Positions 43,510 to 52,491 of a stretch of 59,836 bases of DNA are shown here, one piece after another. The DNA comes from Kiloniellales bacterium (lineage in GTDB: Bacteria; Pseudomonadota; Alphaproteobacteria; Kiloniellales; JAKSDN01): positions 1 to 59,836 of the forward strand of contig JASJEC010000030.1 of assembly GCA_030064845.1 (NCBI GenBank), read 5' to 3'. The notes under the pieces were generated by a model. The model did no database searches, was not told where the DNA came from, and saw nothing but the letters and a program-made list of their open reading frames with translations. The position numbers were made by a program, and so were the translations under genes. The first letter of the stretch is position 1; each line of letters opens with the position of its first letter.

Positions 43510-45299
43510 GTCAGCACCTGGCCCTCGTCGCTCTTCTGGGACTCGGTCGGGACGCGGTCGGCCTCGTGCTGGCGTCTCCATACCTGATAGCGCGCCCAGA
43601 GGCCGACAGTGAGAACCGAGAGGATCGGGCCGATGGACGCGAGACAGAGGATCCCGAAGCCTTCCACGGCCTGGGTTGCTTCGCCCAATCCCAGACCCAT
43701 CGCCAAGACCAGGGGAACGGTGATCGGACCGGTCGTCACGCCGGCGCTGTCCCATGCGACGTTCACGAACTCTTCGGTGGATAGGAATGTGAGCAGCATC
43801 GCAAACAGATAGGGCGGCGCCACCAGCCAAATCAGAGGAAGTTCGAACACCAGCCTGGCGACGCCGGCGGCGATACCGCAAGCGACACCGACCGAGACCG
43901 CGTAGACCAAAGTCTTCTTCTTGAAGACGCCGTTCGTCAGCTTCTCCGTCGTCACGCCCAGCGCGTTCAGCGCCGGCTCCGCCAGCGTCGCTCCGAAGCC
44001 CAGAAACCACGCGAAGGCCAAGACCACGACCAAGCCGACAATGAACTCGTAGATCGGCGAACCTTCAACACTGTTCACTTCCATGAAGGCCGAGGGCACC
44101 AGGCCTCCCGCGGCGCCGCCGAGCTTCGAAAGGCCGTAGGTCAGTCCGACGTTGAAGATGCACATGCCCACGATGGTGAGCCCGATGCCGTAAAGGATGT
44201 AGCCCGGGTTCTCAAGACGATCCCTCAGGAGGAACTTGAGGACGAGGAAAAGGAAAACGACGAGCGGGAGGATCGCGCGCACGCCCAGGACGATTTCCTC
44301 GCCCGGCGTCCGTTGGTACCAGCTCGGGCTCGCTTCGCTGCCGACCGCCGCGGACTGCTTGGCCATCTCCAGGATCTCGGCGACTTCGACCGTCGAGGAG
44401 ATATAGAAACTGAGCAGCAGCACGCCGATGATCGGGAACAGCGATGCCATCGTGACGATCCCGAAGCCGGAGAGCTCCGAATCTCCCTTCCCACCCGCGG
44501 CCGCGATACCGATGCCCAGCGCCAGGACCAGCGGGACCGTTACCGGCCCCGTCGTCACGGCGCCGCAGTCCCAGGCCAGGCCCAGGATGTTACGCAGTTC
44601 CGGGTCGATGGCGGCGACGGCGGACAGCGCCAGGACGGGCAGCAGGGACAGATAAATGAGCGGCTTCAGGCTCCAGCCCATGAGAAAGCGCAGAGTCCCG
44701 AGCACGGCGGCCAACCCGACGCTGAAACCGACGACCAGCACGAGCGCCCCGGACCAGAAGTTCAAAATCGCATAGAGGTAGGGCGCACGCTCGACCGATA
44801 CGATCTGGCCGGCCGCCTTCAAGGCGCCGATCGCGGGCTCGGCGAAGGTGACGCCGATACCCAGTAAGAGCGTAACGAGCAGGACGACCGGCAGGCTGGA
44901 CTTGCGGGGCAGCCTGTCGCCGATCAGGGTGCCGAAGGGCATGAGCCCGAGGGCGAGGCCCTCCATGAAGAGCATCAGGCCAATGATGACGGCGAAGAGC
45001 CCGCCGGTGATGATCCAGCTGTCGGCGACCAACTGTTGCAGAAAGAGGATCTGGAAGAGAGCGAGATAGAGGCCCAAGGGAACGACGGCCTTGATCTGTT
45101 CCATGAGGCGCACGGAAATGTAGGGCCGGACAATGCGCAGGGCTTCGCCCGCCGAGATGTCGTACTTGGGTATCGCCTTGGGGATGACCCGGCCCTCGGA
45201 ATCGAAGGACAGGGCGGGGGCCATGCGGCTGTAGCTTAATACCTGGTGGGTCGAGCGCGCCTCGCGCTGATAGTCTCCGAAGCGGCAGCTGTTCGGCAT
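43506..45299 (-). CDS. DUF1538 family membrane protein, tandem-duplicated
   Basis: 597 residues with about fourteen or more membrane helices in two homologous halves. Paired motifs: GVTFAEPAIGALK (first half) and ATLAEPALNALG (second), WDCGAVTTGPVTVPLVLALG and WDSAGVTTGPITVPLVLAMG. This is the DUF1538 signature. The repeated acidic and Thr/Gly-rich motifs suggest a pseudo-symmetric ion or solute path. Function unassigned. ATG 45299 follows a G-rich stretch; ATG 45224 would shorten it by 25 residues. It is the first gene of the operon with two P-II-like genes. Confidence 0.85.
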   Translation of the reverse strand: MPNSCRFGDYQREARSTHQVLSYSRMAPALSFDSEGRVIPKAIPKYDISAGEALRIVRPYISVRLMEQIKAVVPLGLYLALFQILFLQQLVADSWIITGGLFAVIIGLMLFMEGLALGLMPFGTLIGDRLPRKSSLPVVLLVTLLLGIGVTFAEPAIGALKAAGQIVSVERAPYLYAILNFWSGALVLVVGFSVGLAAVLGTLRFLMGWSLKPLIYLSLLPVLALSAVAAIDPELRNILGLAWDCGAVTTGPVTVPLVLALGIGIAAAGGKGDSELSGFGIVTMASLFPIIGVLLLSFYISSTVEVAEILEMAKQSAAVGSEASPSWYQRTPGEEIVLGVRAILPLVVFLFLVLKFLLRDRLENPGYILYGIGLTIVGMCIFNVGLTYGLSKLGGAAGGLVPSAFMEVNSVEGSPIYEFIVGLVVVLAFAWFLGFGATLAEPALNALGVTTEKLTNGVFKKKTLVYAVSVGVACGIAAGVARLVFELPLIWLVAPPYLFAMLLTFLSTEEFVNVAWDSAGVTTGPITVPLVLAMGLGLGEATQAVEGFGILCLASIGPILSVLTVGLWARYQVWRRQHEADRVPTESQKSDEGQVLT

Positions 45300-45454
45300 T
45301 CACCCCCCCATCCGGCGACAACGAGGCCTGAACGCGCACCCCCCGGAACGCGCGAGCCGTCAGTTAATCGGAATGTCTGGTCCTAGTAAAGACTGGGGTC
45401 CGGCCGCCGGCGATCGCTACCGCCCGGCGACCTCCGAGCCGCGGCGGTGCCGCA

Positions 45455-46150
45455 TCACTCTGCTTTCGGCTTTTCGGCGCAAGAGCCGGTGGTCAGGAAT
45501 TTCACGCCGACCTTGTCTCCCGCCTTCCAGCAGATGCGGCATTCATGGACCGGTCCCGATTGGAGCTGCAGCTTGAACACGGACCGCTTCGGGATCTTCT
45601 GCTGAGGCAGGCGCAGGCCGGCACCGCTATGGGAAAGGTTCAACACGATGCAGGCGTGGCGGTCCTCCCCATCGATGATCTCAGCAGACTTCAGCGTGGC
45701 GAAGCGCCGGTGCTGCCGGCGTTCGGCACCGGCCGGGCACGGATCGCTCTGCTTGGGAGGCCCCTGATCTTGCCGAAACGGGGTTTCGACGGAACCGGAC
45801 GTAGCGCGCTCGATGCGTTTCTTCAGCTCGTCCCTGGTAAAGGGTTTGGCCAAGTAGCCCGCCACGCCGCCAGACCCCAAGCCGTCGAGCGTCCAGTTCT
45901 TGTCAACAAGCCCCGACTGGATCAGGAAAGGCGCCGTGACGCCCGCCTCTTGGATCTGCTCGATCACCTGATAGCCGTCGATATCCGGCAACATGATGTC
46001 CACGATAATCAGGTCGTATTCGTTGCGCCTCGCCAGCGCTATCGCCTGCCGTCCATCATTCGCGGTATGGCAGAAATGCCCCTCGCTGCGCAGCATAGCT
46101 TCCCCGTACTGCGCCTCTGAAAGGTTGTCCTCTACATAGAGTATTTGCAT
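45455..46150 (-). CDS. Response regulator with PilZ output domain
   Basis: 231 residues: a receiver (EDN at 7-9, phospho-acceptor Asp in LIIVDIMLPDIDG, lysine in AKPFTRDEL), a linker, then PilZ with RRQHRRFATL (RxxxR-type) and LNLSHSGAGLRLP (N/DxSxxG), the c-di-GMP-binding signature. It would link a phosphorelay to c-di-GMP. No cognate kinase is adjacent. ATG 46150 is chosen over the longer frame because it starts directly at the first receiver strand. Confidence 0.9.
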   Translation of the reverse strand: MQILYVEDNLSEAQYGEAMLRSEGHFCHTANDGRQAIALARRNEYDLIIVDIMLPDIDGYQVIEQIQEAGVTAPFLIQSGLVDKNWTLDGLGSGGVAGYLAKPFTRDELKKRIERATSGSVETPFRQDQGPPKQSDPCPAGAERRQHRRFATLKSAEIIDGEDRHACIVLNLSHSGAGLRLPQQKIPKRSVFKLQLQSGPVHECRICWKAGDKVGVKFLTTGSCAEKPKAE

Positions 46151-46246
46151 AACCGGCTTCCGTCGGATCTTGGCTGTGCCCCTGCGCTGATTAGCACCAG
46201 GTTGTCGCAAGATTCGAAGAACAACCGAGAAGCCTCCTGGATCTGG

Positions 46247-46372
46247 TCAGTTTCCCAGAAACATTTGAACGACCGAGAAGAGAAGGGTCATAGCCATGGC
46301 ACAATAGAGCCCGGCGTTTACGTCTATCGCCCCGTCCTCTCCTGCGATCAAATTCTCGGCCGCCTTCAGCAT
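46247..46372 (-). CDS. Predicted 41-residue single-helix membrane protein
   Basis: A short frame from ATG 46372 to TGA 46247. GGGAG lies six bases before the start. The peptide has an acidic/polar N terminus (MLKAAENLIAGEDGAIDV) and a hydrophobic helix (LYCAMAMTLLFSVVQMFLG). It occupies the otherwise empty 368-base gap between the REC-PilZ and cyclase genes. Not a recognised family; could be chance. Confidence 0.45.
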   Translation of the reverse strand: MLKAAENLIAGEDGAIDVNAGLYCAMAMTLLFSVVQMFLGN

Positions 46373-46518
46373 ACTTGCTCCCAGCTGGTGCGTGCTTTTA
46401 TTAACGGGTGATTAATTTATTACTTGAACAAGCCCTGAATTACAATAGCAAAGATAAGTAAACGGCGAAATATTTTCTTAAGGTAAACAAATATGTACTT
46501 AATGACTGCGCAGCTCGC
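46373..46518. other. AT-rich spacer downstream of the cyclase gene
   Basis: 146 bases; the part around 46400-46500 is AT-rich. It is the likely promoter region for the small frame and perhaps the REC-PilZ gene. No terminator hairpin was seen. Confidence 0.3.
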
Positions 46519-47850
46519 TCAGTCCTTTACCACGACGAGGTCGACCGGCTGGGAGACCCCGGCCACCTGGGCACCGGGGACCTGGCGCAGGCCCGCACCG
46601 TCGCGGTAGCCCTGCTCGATCGCCAGGTCGTAGGTCCTGCGGTCGCATACCGCGCTGACGCCCAGCTCCTTGTTCTGCTTCTCCAGCTTAGCGGAGAGGT
46701 TCACCGCGTCGCCGATCACCGTGTACTCGAGCCGGGTCTCGTCGCCGACCGCGCCGAAGAGCACGTTGCCGGTCGCGACCGAGCCATTGACCCGCGGGCA
46801 GGGCCGGCCCTCGGCCGCGCAGGCCTCGGCCCAGAGCCCGGCGGCCGCCATGGTCTCCTGCAGCGCGCGCAGCGAGTCCGCGGCGTAGCTGTCGGTCGGC
46901 GCGGCGGCGCCGAAGGTCGCCATGATGCCGTCGCCGAGGAACTTGTCGATCGATCCGCCGTGCTTCTGGATCACCGGGATCACCTGCGCCTGGTACTCGG
47001 AGAGCAGGCTCATGACCGCGTCCGGCGGCGCCTCGGCGGCGAAGCGGGTGAACCCGCGCATGTCGAGGTTGAGCACCGCAGCTTCGCGCAGCTCGCCGGT
47101 CCCGGCGCGGATCTCACGCTCGGAGCCCTTGATCTTGGCGGCGATCTCCGGCGCGAAGAAGCGCGACAGCTCCTGCGCCGCGGTCTGTTCGGCGACGGCG
47201 CGCACCAGCAGGTCCCGTGCGCGCATGAGCGCAAAGGCGATGATTCCGGTGACCACGGAGATGGTCAGGATCTTCTCGACCTCGGCGCCGATCAGCACCG
47301 AATTGGAGGTGAGGTAGGTGACGTAATCACGGGTGATCATCATGTCCTCGGGGTCGCCGTAGACCACGTAGAGCACCATGGCGACCCACAGCGTGACCGC
47401 GACGGCGCCGGCGAGCACGACGTAGCGCGCCTCGAAACGCAGCGCTCGCAGCGCGATGAAGATGAAGATCCACAGGATGGTGGGCGCCTTCAGATAGAAC
47501 GAGGCCGGCTGGTCGTACTGCAGGTGGAAGCTCCAAATCAGCGCCATCAAGAGCGTCATGTCGAAGACCACGGAGACGGCCAGCGACCAGGATGGCAGGC
47601 TGCCCCGCCGCGCCCAGAACAGTCTGACCAGGGTGAGCGCGAGGTAGATCGCCAGCACCCAGGGCACCGGCTCGAACGTCGCGTCGTCGGAAAAGGTCTT
47701 GGGCGAGAAGAAGTAGAAGGTGCCGATCACGATCAGCACGGAGAACTGGAACCAGGTAATCAGCAGCTCGCTGCGGTCCTGCTGATCGCGGATCGCCAGC
47801 TGGACGCGCTCGGGCAGAGCCTCGCCATTCTCGCTCGAGAACCATTTCAT
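46519..47850 (-). CDS. Class III adenylate/guanylate cyclase, membrane-bound
   Basis: 443 residues from ATG 47850 (a GTG at 47856 adds two). Six predicted membrane helices (about 30-225) precede a cytoplasmic cyclase domain: LNLDMRGFTRFAA (metal Asp), FLGDGIMATFG (second Asp) and YTVIGDAVNLSAKLEK. In the last motif the transition-state Asn is present but the usual Arg four residues later is Lys, a variant I believe is frequent in alphaproteobacterial cyclases. It probably makes cAMP. Third gene of an operon with a metallo-beta-lactamase-fold hydrolase and a methyltransferase. Confidence 0.93.
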   Translation of the reverse strand: MKWFSSENGEALPERVQLAIRDQQDRSELLITWFQFSVLIVIGTFYFFSPKTFSDDATFEPVPWVLAIYLALTLVRLFWARRGSLPSWSLAVSVVFDMTLLMALIWSFHLQYDQPASFYLKAPTILWIFIFIALRALRFEARYVVLAGAVAVTLWVAMVLYVVYGDPEDMMITRDYVTYLTSNSVLIGAEVEKILTISVVTGIIAFALMRARDLLVRAVAEQTAAQELSRFFAPEIAAKIKGSEREIRAGTGELREAAVLNLDMRGFTRFAAEAPPDAVMSLLSEYQAQVIPVIQKHGGSIDKFLGDGIMATFGAAAPTDSYAADSLRALQETMAAAGLWAEACAAEGRPCPRVNGSVATGNVLFGAVGDETRLEYTVIGDAVNLSAKLEKQNKELGVSAVCDRRTYDLAIEQGYRDGAGLRQVPGAQVAGVSQPVDLVVVKD

Positions 47851-47944
47851 GGGCACGGGGAGGCCACCACGCAGTTTGCTGGAACGTCATTCTAGGCCAG
47901 ACGCGGCCGGGACGAATCTCAGAAAGGCGTGAACCGCGGAAGAT

Positions 47945-48808
47945 TCAAGCCAATTTCTCCAGCCAAAAGGCGCTGTTCCGGGCCCCCGGCACGGCCGCCA
48001 CCCCGCCGACAACCGAGGCGGCCACGGCCGCCTCCATGGCGGTCGAGACGTAGTGGCTGGCGAAGCGCACCCGCCAGCCACCGCCCTGCAAGAGGGGTAC
48101 GAGACCGAGCTGCTCGTTGTAGCCGCGCCAGGCCCAGGACGCCGGGTAGTCCTCGGGCAGAAAGATGTCGTGGAACTGCACCCAGGCGCCGGCGGGCAGC
48201 AGAGGCAGGACGCGGCAGAGCAGGAAGTCCACGTCGCTGCCGGGCATCAGGATGTGGCTGGAATCGATCAAGAGGAAGTCGCCGGACTGCAGATCCTCGA
48301 ACGGCGCCAGGTCGTCCAGCGGCAGGGTCTCGCGCCGCAGCGTCAGAGGCAGGTCGGCCAGGTCGGCGCGCGGCGCCGGATCGATCGCGGTGATCGCGGT
48401 CTCAAGACCGCCGTCCGCGACCGCCCGGCAGAGAAACCGCGTCGAGTGCCCCGAACCGATCTCCAATATGCGGCGTGGCCGACGGCCGCGCACCAGCGTG
48501 TAGGCGACCGCAGCATCGAGGGGCGGGAACCAGTCCTGGGACCAGCGCGGGGCCGGCGGCGGCGCGTCGCCGATGCGTTCGAGGTCGTCGGCCAGACCGT
48601 CGACCTCGTCGAGCAGTTCCCCAAACGCCGGCTCCCGCTCCCGGAGCAGCGTTTCGAGCGCCGGATAGGGTCCGCGCTGGCCCGCGCCGGGCAGGTCGGC
48701 CGCATAGCGGTAGGGGATGAAGAAGCCGCGCGGCGCGCCGCCGAAGAGGGTCTGCAGGCCGTACCAGGCGCGCCGGCGCCAGGCCCGTCCCGTGGGGGAC
48801 GGGCTCAC
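47945..48808 (-). CDS. Class I SAM-dependent methyltransferase-like protein
   Basis: 287 residues. RRILEIGSGHSTRFLCRAV is motif I, AITAIDPAPRADLADL the following acidic strand, FLLIDSSHILMPGSDVDFLL strand 4 and WVQFHDIFLPEDYP strand 5 with a His-Asp pair. This fits the class I methyltransferase family often found with sugar or glycan genes (Methyltransf_24 type). Substrate unknown. Its ATG overlaps the stop of the hydrolase gene (ATGA). Confidence 0.82.
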   Translation of the reverse strand: MSPSPTGRAWRRRAWYGLQTLFGGAPRGFFIPYRYAADLPGAGQRGPYPALETLLREREPAFGELLDEVDGLADDLERIGDAPPPAPRWSQDWFPPLDAAVAYTLVRGRRPRRILEIGSGHSTRFLCRAVADGGLETAITAIDPAPRADLADLPLTLRRETLPLDDLAPFEDLQSGDFLLIDSSHILMPGSDVDFLLCRVLPLLPAGAWVQFHDIFLPEDYPASWAWRGYNEQLGLVPLLQGGGWRVRFASHYVSTAMEAAVAASVVGGVAAVPGARNSAFWLEKLA

Positions 48809-49638
48809 GGCTCGAGGACCAAGCCCTCACGGGCGACGACCGTGCCCGGCCGCAGGGCCTCGGCCTCTCGCGCGACCCGGTCCATGAAGTCGTCGTCGTG
48901 CGCTGGATCGTGGTGGAAGATCACCAGGCGCCGCGCGTCCGCGAGATCGCAAAGGCGCGCGCCCTCCTGCCAGGTCGAGTGGCCCCACGAGCGGTAGTCG
49001 GGAAACTCCTCGTCGGTATAGGTGCTGTCGTAGATCACCAGGTCGGCCCGGTCGATCAGCTCGAGGATCTTCTCGTCCGGTTGGCCCTCGACGTGCTCGG
49101 TGTCGGTGATGTAGCAGATCGACTTCTTGTTCCAGTCGATGCGGTAGCCGGTCGCCCGGTTCGGGTGGTTGAGCGCGGCGGTCCGGATCTTGATCCCCCG
49201 GCAGGGCTCGATGGTCTCGCCGGCGGTGAAATCGTGGAACGACACGTTGGCGGCGAAGATCTGCGGCGGAACGGGAAACAGCGGCGCCACCATGAACTGG
49301 TTGATCGCCTCGTGCAGCGTCATCTCGGGCTGCAGGTGACCGGCCCAAAGACGAAGCCGGTTGTTCGCTTTGAACAGCGGGCCGAAGAACGGCAGCCCGG
49401 CGATATGGTCGAAATGGGTGTGGGTCAGGAAGATGTTGGAGACCAGGTCGCCGTCCTTGGCGAGGTGGTCGCCGAGCCCCCGCAAGCCGGTGCCGGCGTC
49501 GAATATCAGCAGATGTCCGTCACAGCGCACCTCCAGGCAGGAGGTGTTGCCGCCGTAGCGCCGAAACTCCTCGCCGGGGCAGGCGATGGAACCGCGGACA
49601 CCCCAGAAGCGGACGGACAGGCTGCGCTGCTTGGTCAA
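48805..49638 (-). CDS. Metallo-beta-lactamase-fold hydrolase
   Basis: 277 residues. RFWGVRGSIACPG and RYGGNTSCLEV mark the subgroup; the metal ligands are HTHFDH (73-78), H in LNHPNRATGY, D in YDSTYTDEEF and H in FHHDPAHDD. Related proteins include phosphodiesterases and tRNase Z-like enzymes. Operon linkage to a class III cyclase makes a cyclic-nucleotide phosphodiesterase possible, but this is inference. First gene of the operon. Confidence 0.85.
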   Translation of the reverse strand: MTKQRSLSVRFWGVRGSIACPGEEFRRYGGNTSCLEVRCDGHLLIFDAGTGLRGLGDHLAKDGDLVSNIFLTHTHFDHIAGLPFFGPLFKANNRLRLWAGHLQPEMTLHEAINQFMVAPLFPVPPQIFAANVSFHDFTAGETIEPCRGIKIRTAALNHPNRATGYRIDWNKKSICYITDTEHVEGQPDEKILELIDRADLVIYDSTYTDEEFPDYRSWGHSTWQEGARLCDLADARRLVIFHHDPAHDDDFMDRVAREAEALRPGTVVAREGLVLEP

Positions 49639-49845
49639 GGGTCGGTTTTCCCGCTTTTCGCTCTGATCGGCCTTAGATGTAAGACACCGCGCGCCGCTGT
49701 CCCAGGGGTTATTTCACATCGCGCCCGGACGCCGGGCGGGACGGCCCGCTGCCTCGAGATGCAGACCATTGCATGCTAGCAGAGCCGCTCTGAGATTCCC
49801 TTAAGGGGCGAATTGCTTCAACCATGCCTCCCCGGCCGCACCGGA

Positions 49846-50541
49846 TCAGGGCACCAGGCGATAACCGCCGGGCTCGGTCACCAGGATCCGGGCGTTCGAG
49901 GGATCGGCCTCGATCTTCTGCCGCAGGCGGTAGACGTGGGTCTCGAGCGTGTGGGTCGTGACGCCGGCGTTGTAGCCCCAGACCTCGCCCAGGAGCGTGT
50001 CCCGGCCGACCACCATGTGTCCGCTGCGGTAGAGGTACTTGAGGATCGCCGTTTCCTTTTCGGTCAGGCGGACCTTCTTCTTGTTCTCGCCGTGCACCAG
50101 AAGCTTGACGCTTGGCCGGAAGGTGTAGGGGCCGATGGTGAAGACCGCGTCCTCGCTCTGCTCGTGCTGGCGCAGCTGAGCCCGTAGCCTCGCCAGGAGG
50201 ACCGCCAGCTTGAACGGCTTGGTGACATAGTCGTTGGCCCCGGCGTCGAGGCCGAGGATGGTATCGGCATCGGATTCGGCGGCGGTCAGCATGATGATCG
50301 GCGACTTGACGCCGTTGCGGCGCATCAGGCGGCAAACGTCGCGGCCGTCCATGTCCGGTAGCCCGACATCGAGCAGGATGGCATCGAAGTACTCGCCCTT
50401 GGCCGTTTCCAGCGCCTTCGCGGCGTTGTCCGCCTCGCTGGTGATGAACTCCTCGTGCAGTCGCAGCTGTTCGCCCAGCGATGTCCGCAGGGCGTCGTCG
50501 TCGTCGACGAGAAGGATCTTCTTTCCCGTCGGGGCGTTCAT
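49846..50541 (-). CDS. OmpR-family response regulator
   Basis: 231 residues from ATG 50541. Receiver: DDDD at the pocket, phospho-acceptor Asp in ILLDVGLPDMDG, lysine in TKPFKLAVLL. C-terminal winged helix: RLTEKETAILKYLYRSG, VWGYNAGVTTHTLETHVYRLRQKIE. It binds DNA as a dimer when phosphorylated. No histidine kinase is adjacent. A similar orphan regulator lies near xthA in other alphaproteobacteria (from memory). Confidence 0.95.
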   Translation of the reverse strand: MNAPTGKKILLVDDDDALRTSLGEQLRLHEEFITSEADNAAKALETAKGEYFDAILLDVGLPDMDGRDVCRLMRRNGVKSPIIMLTAAESDADTILGLDAGANDYVTKPFKLAVLLARLRAQLRQHEQSEDAVFTIGPYTFRPSVKLLVHGENKKKVRLTEKETAILKYLYRSGHMVVGRDTLLGEVWGYNAGVTTHTLETHVYRLRQKIEADPSNARILVTEPGGYRLVP

Positions 50542-50691
50542 GCCACGGATACCCCTGCCGGCCATTTTCCCTGCACCGTGTCGCCGGTGCGCCCCGGGCC
50601 GGCCAGAGCGGACCGCTTGTTGTTCCAATTCATGCGGTTAGCCCTGCTCGACTGCATCAGGGGTCTCAGATAACACCGCGCGCGGGCGGCT

Positions 50692-51576
50692 TCAAGGAGC
50701 GGCTTCCGCCAGGATCAGATCGCGGACCGCCCGGAACAGGGCGTGATCCGCTTCGGCCATGGCATCCACTGCGGTGAAATGGTTGCGCCCCGGCAAATCG
50801 ACGGTCGGGGCGGCACGCCCGGCATCCCGACAGAGCCCGGCGAAGTCCGCCTGCTGGCGGTGGAACTCCGCCGTTTCCTCGGAGCCGACCGCCAGGATCA
50901 GCGGCGCTCCGGGTGCCGGGAGGGCGGCCACCGGGCTCATCTCGGCGGCGGTCGGCGCATCGATGGAGAGGACCGCCTGGTGGTAGCTGAGCCGGACCGG
51001 CGCAAGGTCGTAGATGCCCGAGACGCTGCATCCGCCCTTGACCAGCCGCGCCGGAAGGTCCCGATCGAGCGACGGCCAGTCGGTCTCCAGGGTCATCGCG
51101 GCGAGGTGTCCGCCGGCCGAGTGCCCGGCGACGTAGATCCTGTCCCGATCGATTCCGAGCGCCGCGGCCTCGCGGTGGAGCCAGGCGAAGGCGGCGCGAA
51201 TCTGCCGGACCATTTCGCCGATCCCAACGGCCGGCGCCAAGTCGTAGTTGAGCGAGGCGTAGGCGATGCCCGCCTCCAGATAGGGCGCCGCCAGGTAACT
51301 GAAGTCGCCCTTGTCGAGCGCCTGCCAGTAGCCGCCGTGGATGAAGGCGAGCAGGGGCGCCGGCGATTCCGTTTCGGCTCGGAAAAGGTCGAGCGTCTGG
51401 CCGGGCGTCGGCCCGTAGGCGAGATCCAGGCGCGCCGGAAGACGCGCCCTGGCCGCGGCGCTCTCCTCGGCCCAGCGGCGGAAGTATTCGGGGTGCTCGG
51501 GCCAGCGGGCGCGCAGGTTGAGCTGCGCGTCGAGCGTCTCCTGGTCGTAGTCGAGAAACACCTTCGCGCCGGCCAT
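50692..51576 (-). CDS. Alpha/beta hydrolase, kynurenine formamidase-like esterase
   Basis: 294 residues from ATG 51576 with GGAGAG five bases before. IHGGYWQALDK (oxyanion loop) and AGHSAGGHLAA (nucleophile Ser) with GRNHFTAVD (His) give the catalytic triad of the esterase/arylformamidase group. It may hydrolyse N-formylkynurenine or a similar ester; there are no tryptophan-catabolism genes nearby to decide. Confidence 0.88.
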   Translation of the reverse strand: MAGAKVFLDYDQETLDAQLNLRARWPEHPEYFRRWAEESAAARARLPARLDLAYGPTPGQTLDLFRAETESPAPLLAFIHGGYWQALDKGDFSYLAAPYLEAGIAYASLNYDLAPAVGIGEMVRQIRAAFAWLHREAAALGIDRDRIYVAGHSAGGHLAAMTLETDWPSLDRDLPARLVKGGCSVSGIYDLAPVRLSYHQAVLSIDAPTAAEMSPVAALPAPGAPLILAVGSEETAEFHRQQADFAGLCRDAGRAAPTVDLPGRNHFTAVDAMAEADHALFRAVRDLILAEAAP

Positions 51577-51696
51577 GACGCTCTCCAACGATCGCTGCGC
51601 GCTTCACTATCCCGCCGCCACTGCCGGTTTGCAACCGGACGGCGGGAGGGGCATCTTCTCCCGGCATGCCTTTGAGGATTTCTTCAGCGGGGGGCC

Positions 51697-52362
51697 ATGG
51701 CCGAGTTCGAATCCGTCACGCCGCAAGCCTTGTTTCCGACCACCGCCTGGATCTTCGACCTGCCGGCCGCTCAGGCAGAGCCCCTGAACCGGCAATTGGC
51801 CGCCGATCTCAACGCGCTCACCGCGCCGCGGCCCAGGATCGTGCAGGGCCAGAACTGGCAGACCGAGCAGAACCTGCACGAGTTCGAGGAGTTCAAGGAT
51901 CTGGTTGCGCTGTTCCATAGCGCGGCGCGGACCGTGCTGGAGCGACTAGCGGTCGACTACGAGGACGTCGTCATCACAGGCTGCTGGGCGAACATGAATC
52001 CCCGCGGCGCCTTCCATATCGCCCACAGTCACCCCAACAACTTCCTGAGCGGGATCTACTACGTCATGGCCGAGCCGGGCGCGGACGCGGTCACGTTTCA
52101 CGATCCGCGGCCCCAGCCCGAGATCATCGCCCCGCGCCTGACCGAGACCAACCCGTTCAATGCCACGTCCCAGCCGATCTCGGTCAGGCCTGGGCGGATG
52201 GTGGTCTTCCCGGCCTGGCTGGTGCACTCGGTGCCGTCCAACCAGAGCAGCCAGATCCGCATCAGCATCAGCTTCAACATGATGTTCCCCGACTACGTCG
52301 AGGTCATGAGCCGGCCCAAGTGGAGCGGCATTCCCCTAAAGCGAAAGCCCGCCGGCAGGTAG
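51697..52362 (+). CDS. Putative 2OG-Fe(II) oxygenase (TIGR02466-like)
   Basis: 221 residues. AFHIAHSHPNNFLSGIYYVM contains the His of the iron site, VTFHDPRPQPEI follows, and VFPAWLVHSVPSN with RISISFNMMFP provide the distal His and the 2-oxoglutarate Arg. This pattern is typical of the TIGR02466 family of uncharacterised dioxygenases. Substrate unknown. It is divergent from the esterase gene. Confidence 0.85.
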   Translation: MAEFESVTPQALFPTTAWIFDLPAAQAEPLNRQLAADLNALTAPRPRIVQGQNWQTEQNLHEFEEFKDLVALFHSAARTVLERLAVDYEDVVITGCWANMNPRGAFHIAHSHPNNFLSGIYYVMAEPGADAVTFHDPRPQPEIIAPRLTETNPFNATSQPISVRPGRMVVFPAWLVHSVPSNQSSQIRISISFNMMFPDYVEVMSRPKWSGIPLKRKPAGR

Positions 52363-52491
52363 AGCAGATCCCGTCGGGTCGGCAAGCCTTGCCGGGCCGA
52401 AATGGCCGCCCGGGCGCGAAATCGGTCCGCCCTGCCGCCGCCCACGCGGGGGCGTTCTTGGCCCCCTTCTTGCTTCAGTAAGCCCAGAAGC

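Noticed and set aside
46145..46411. 88-residue plus-strand frame
   Set aside because: It overlaps the REC-PilZ start region and the better supported small frame on the other strand, with no ribosome binding site or protein-like pattern.
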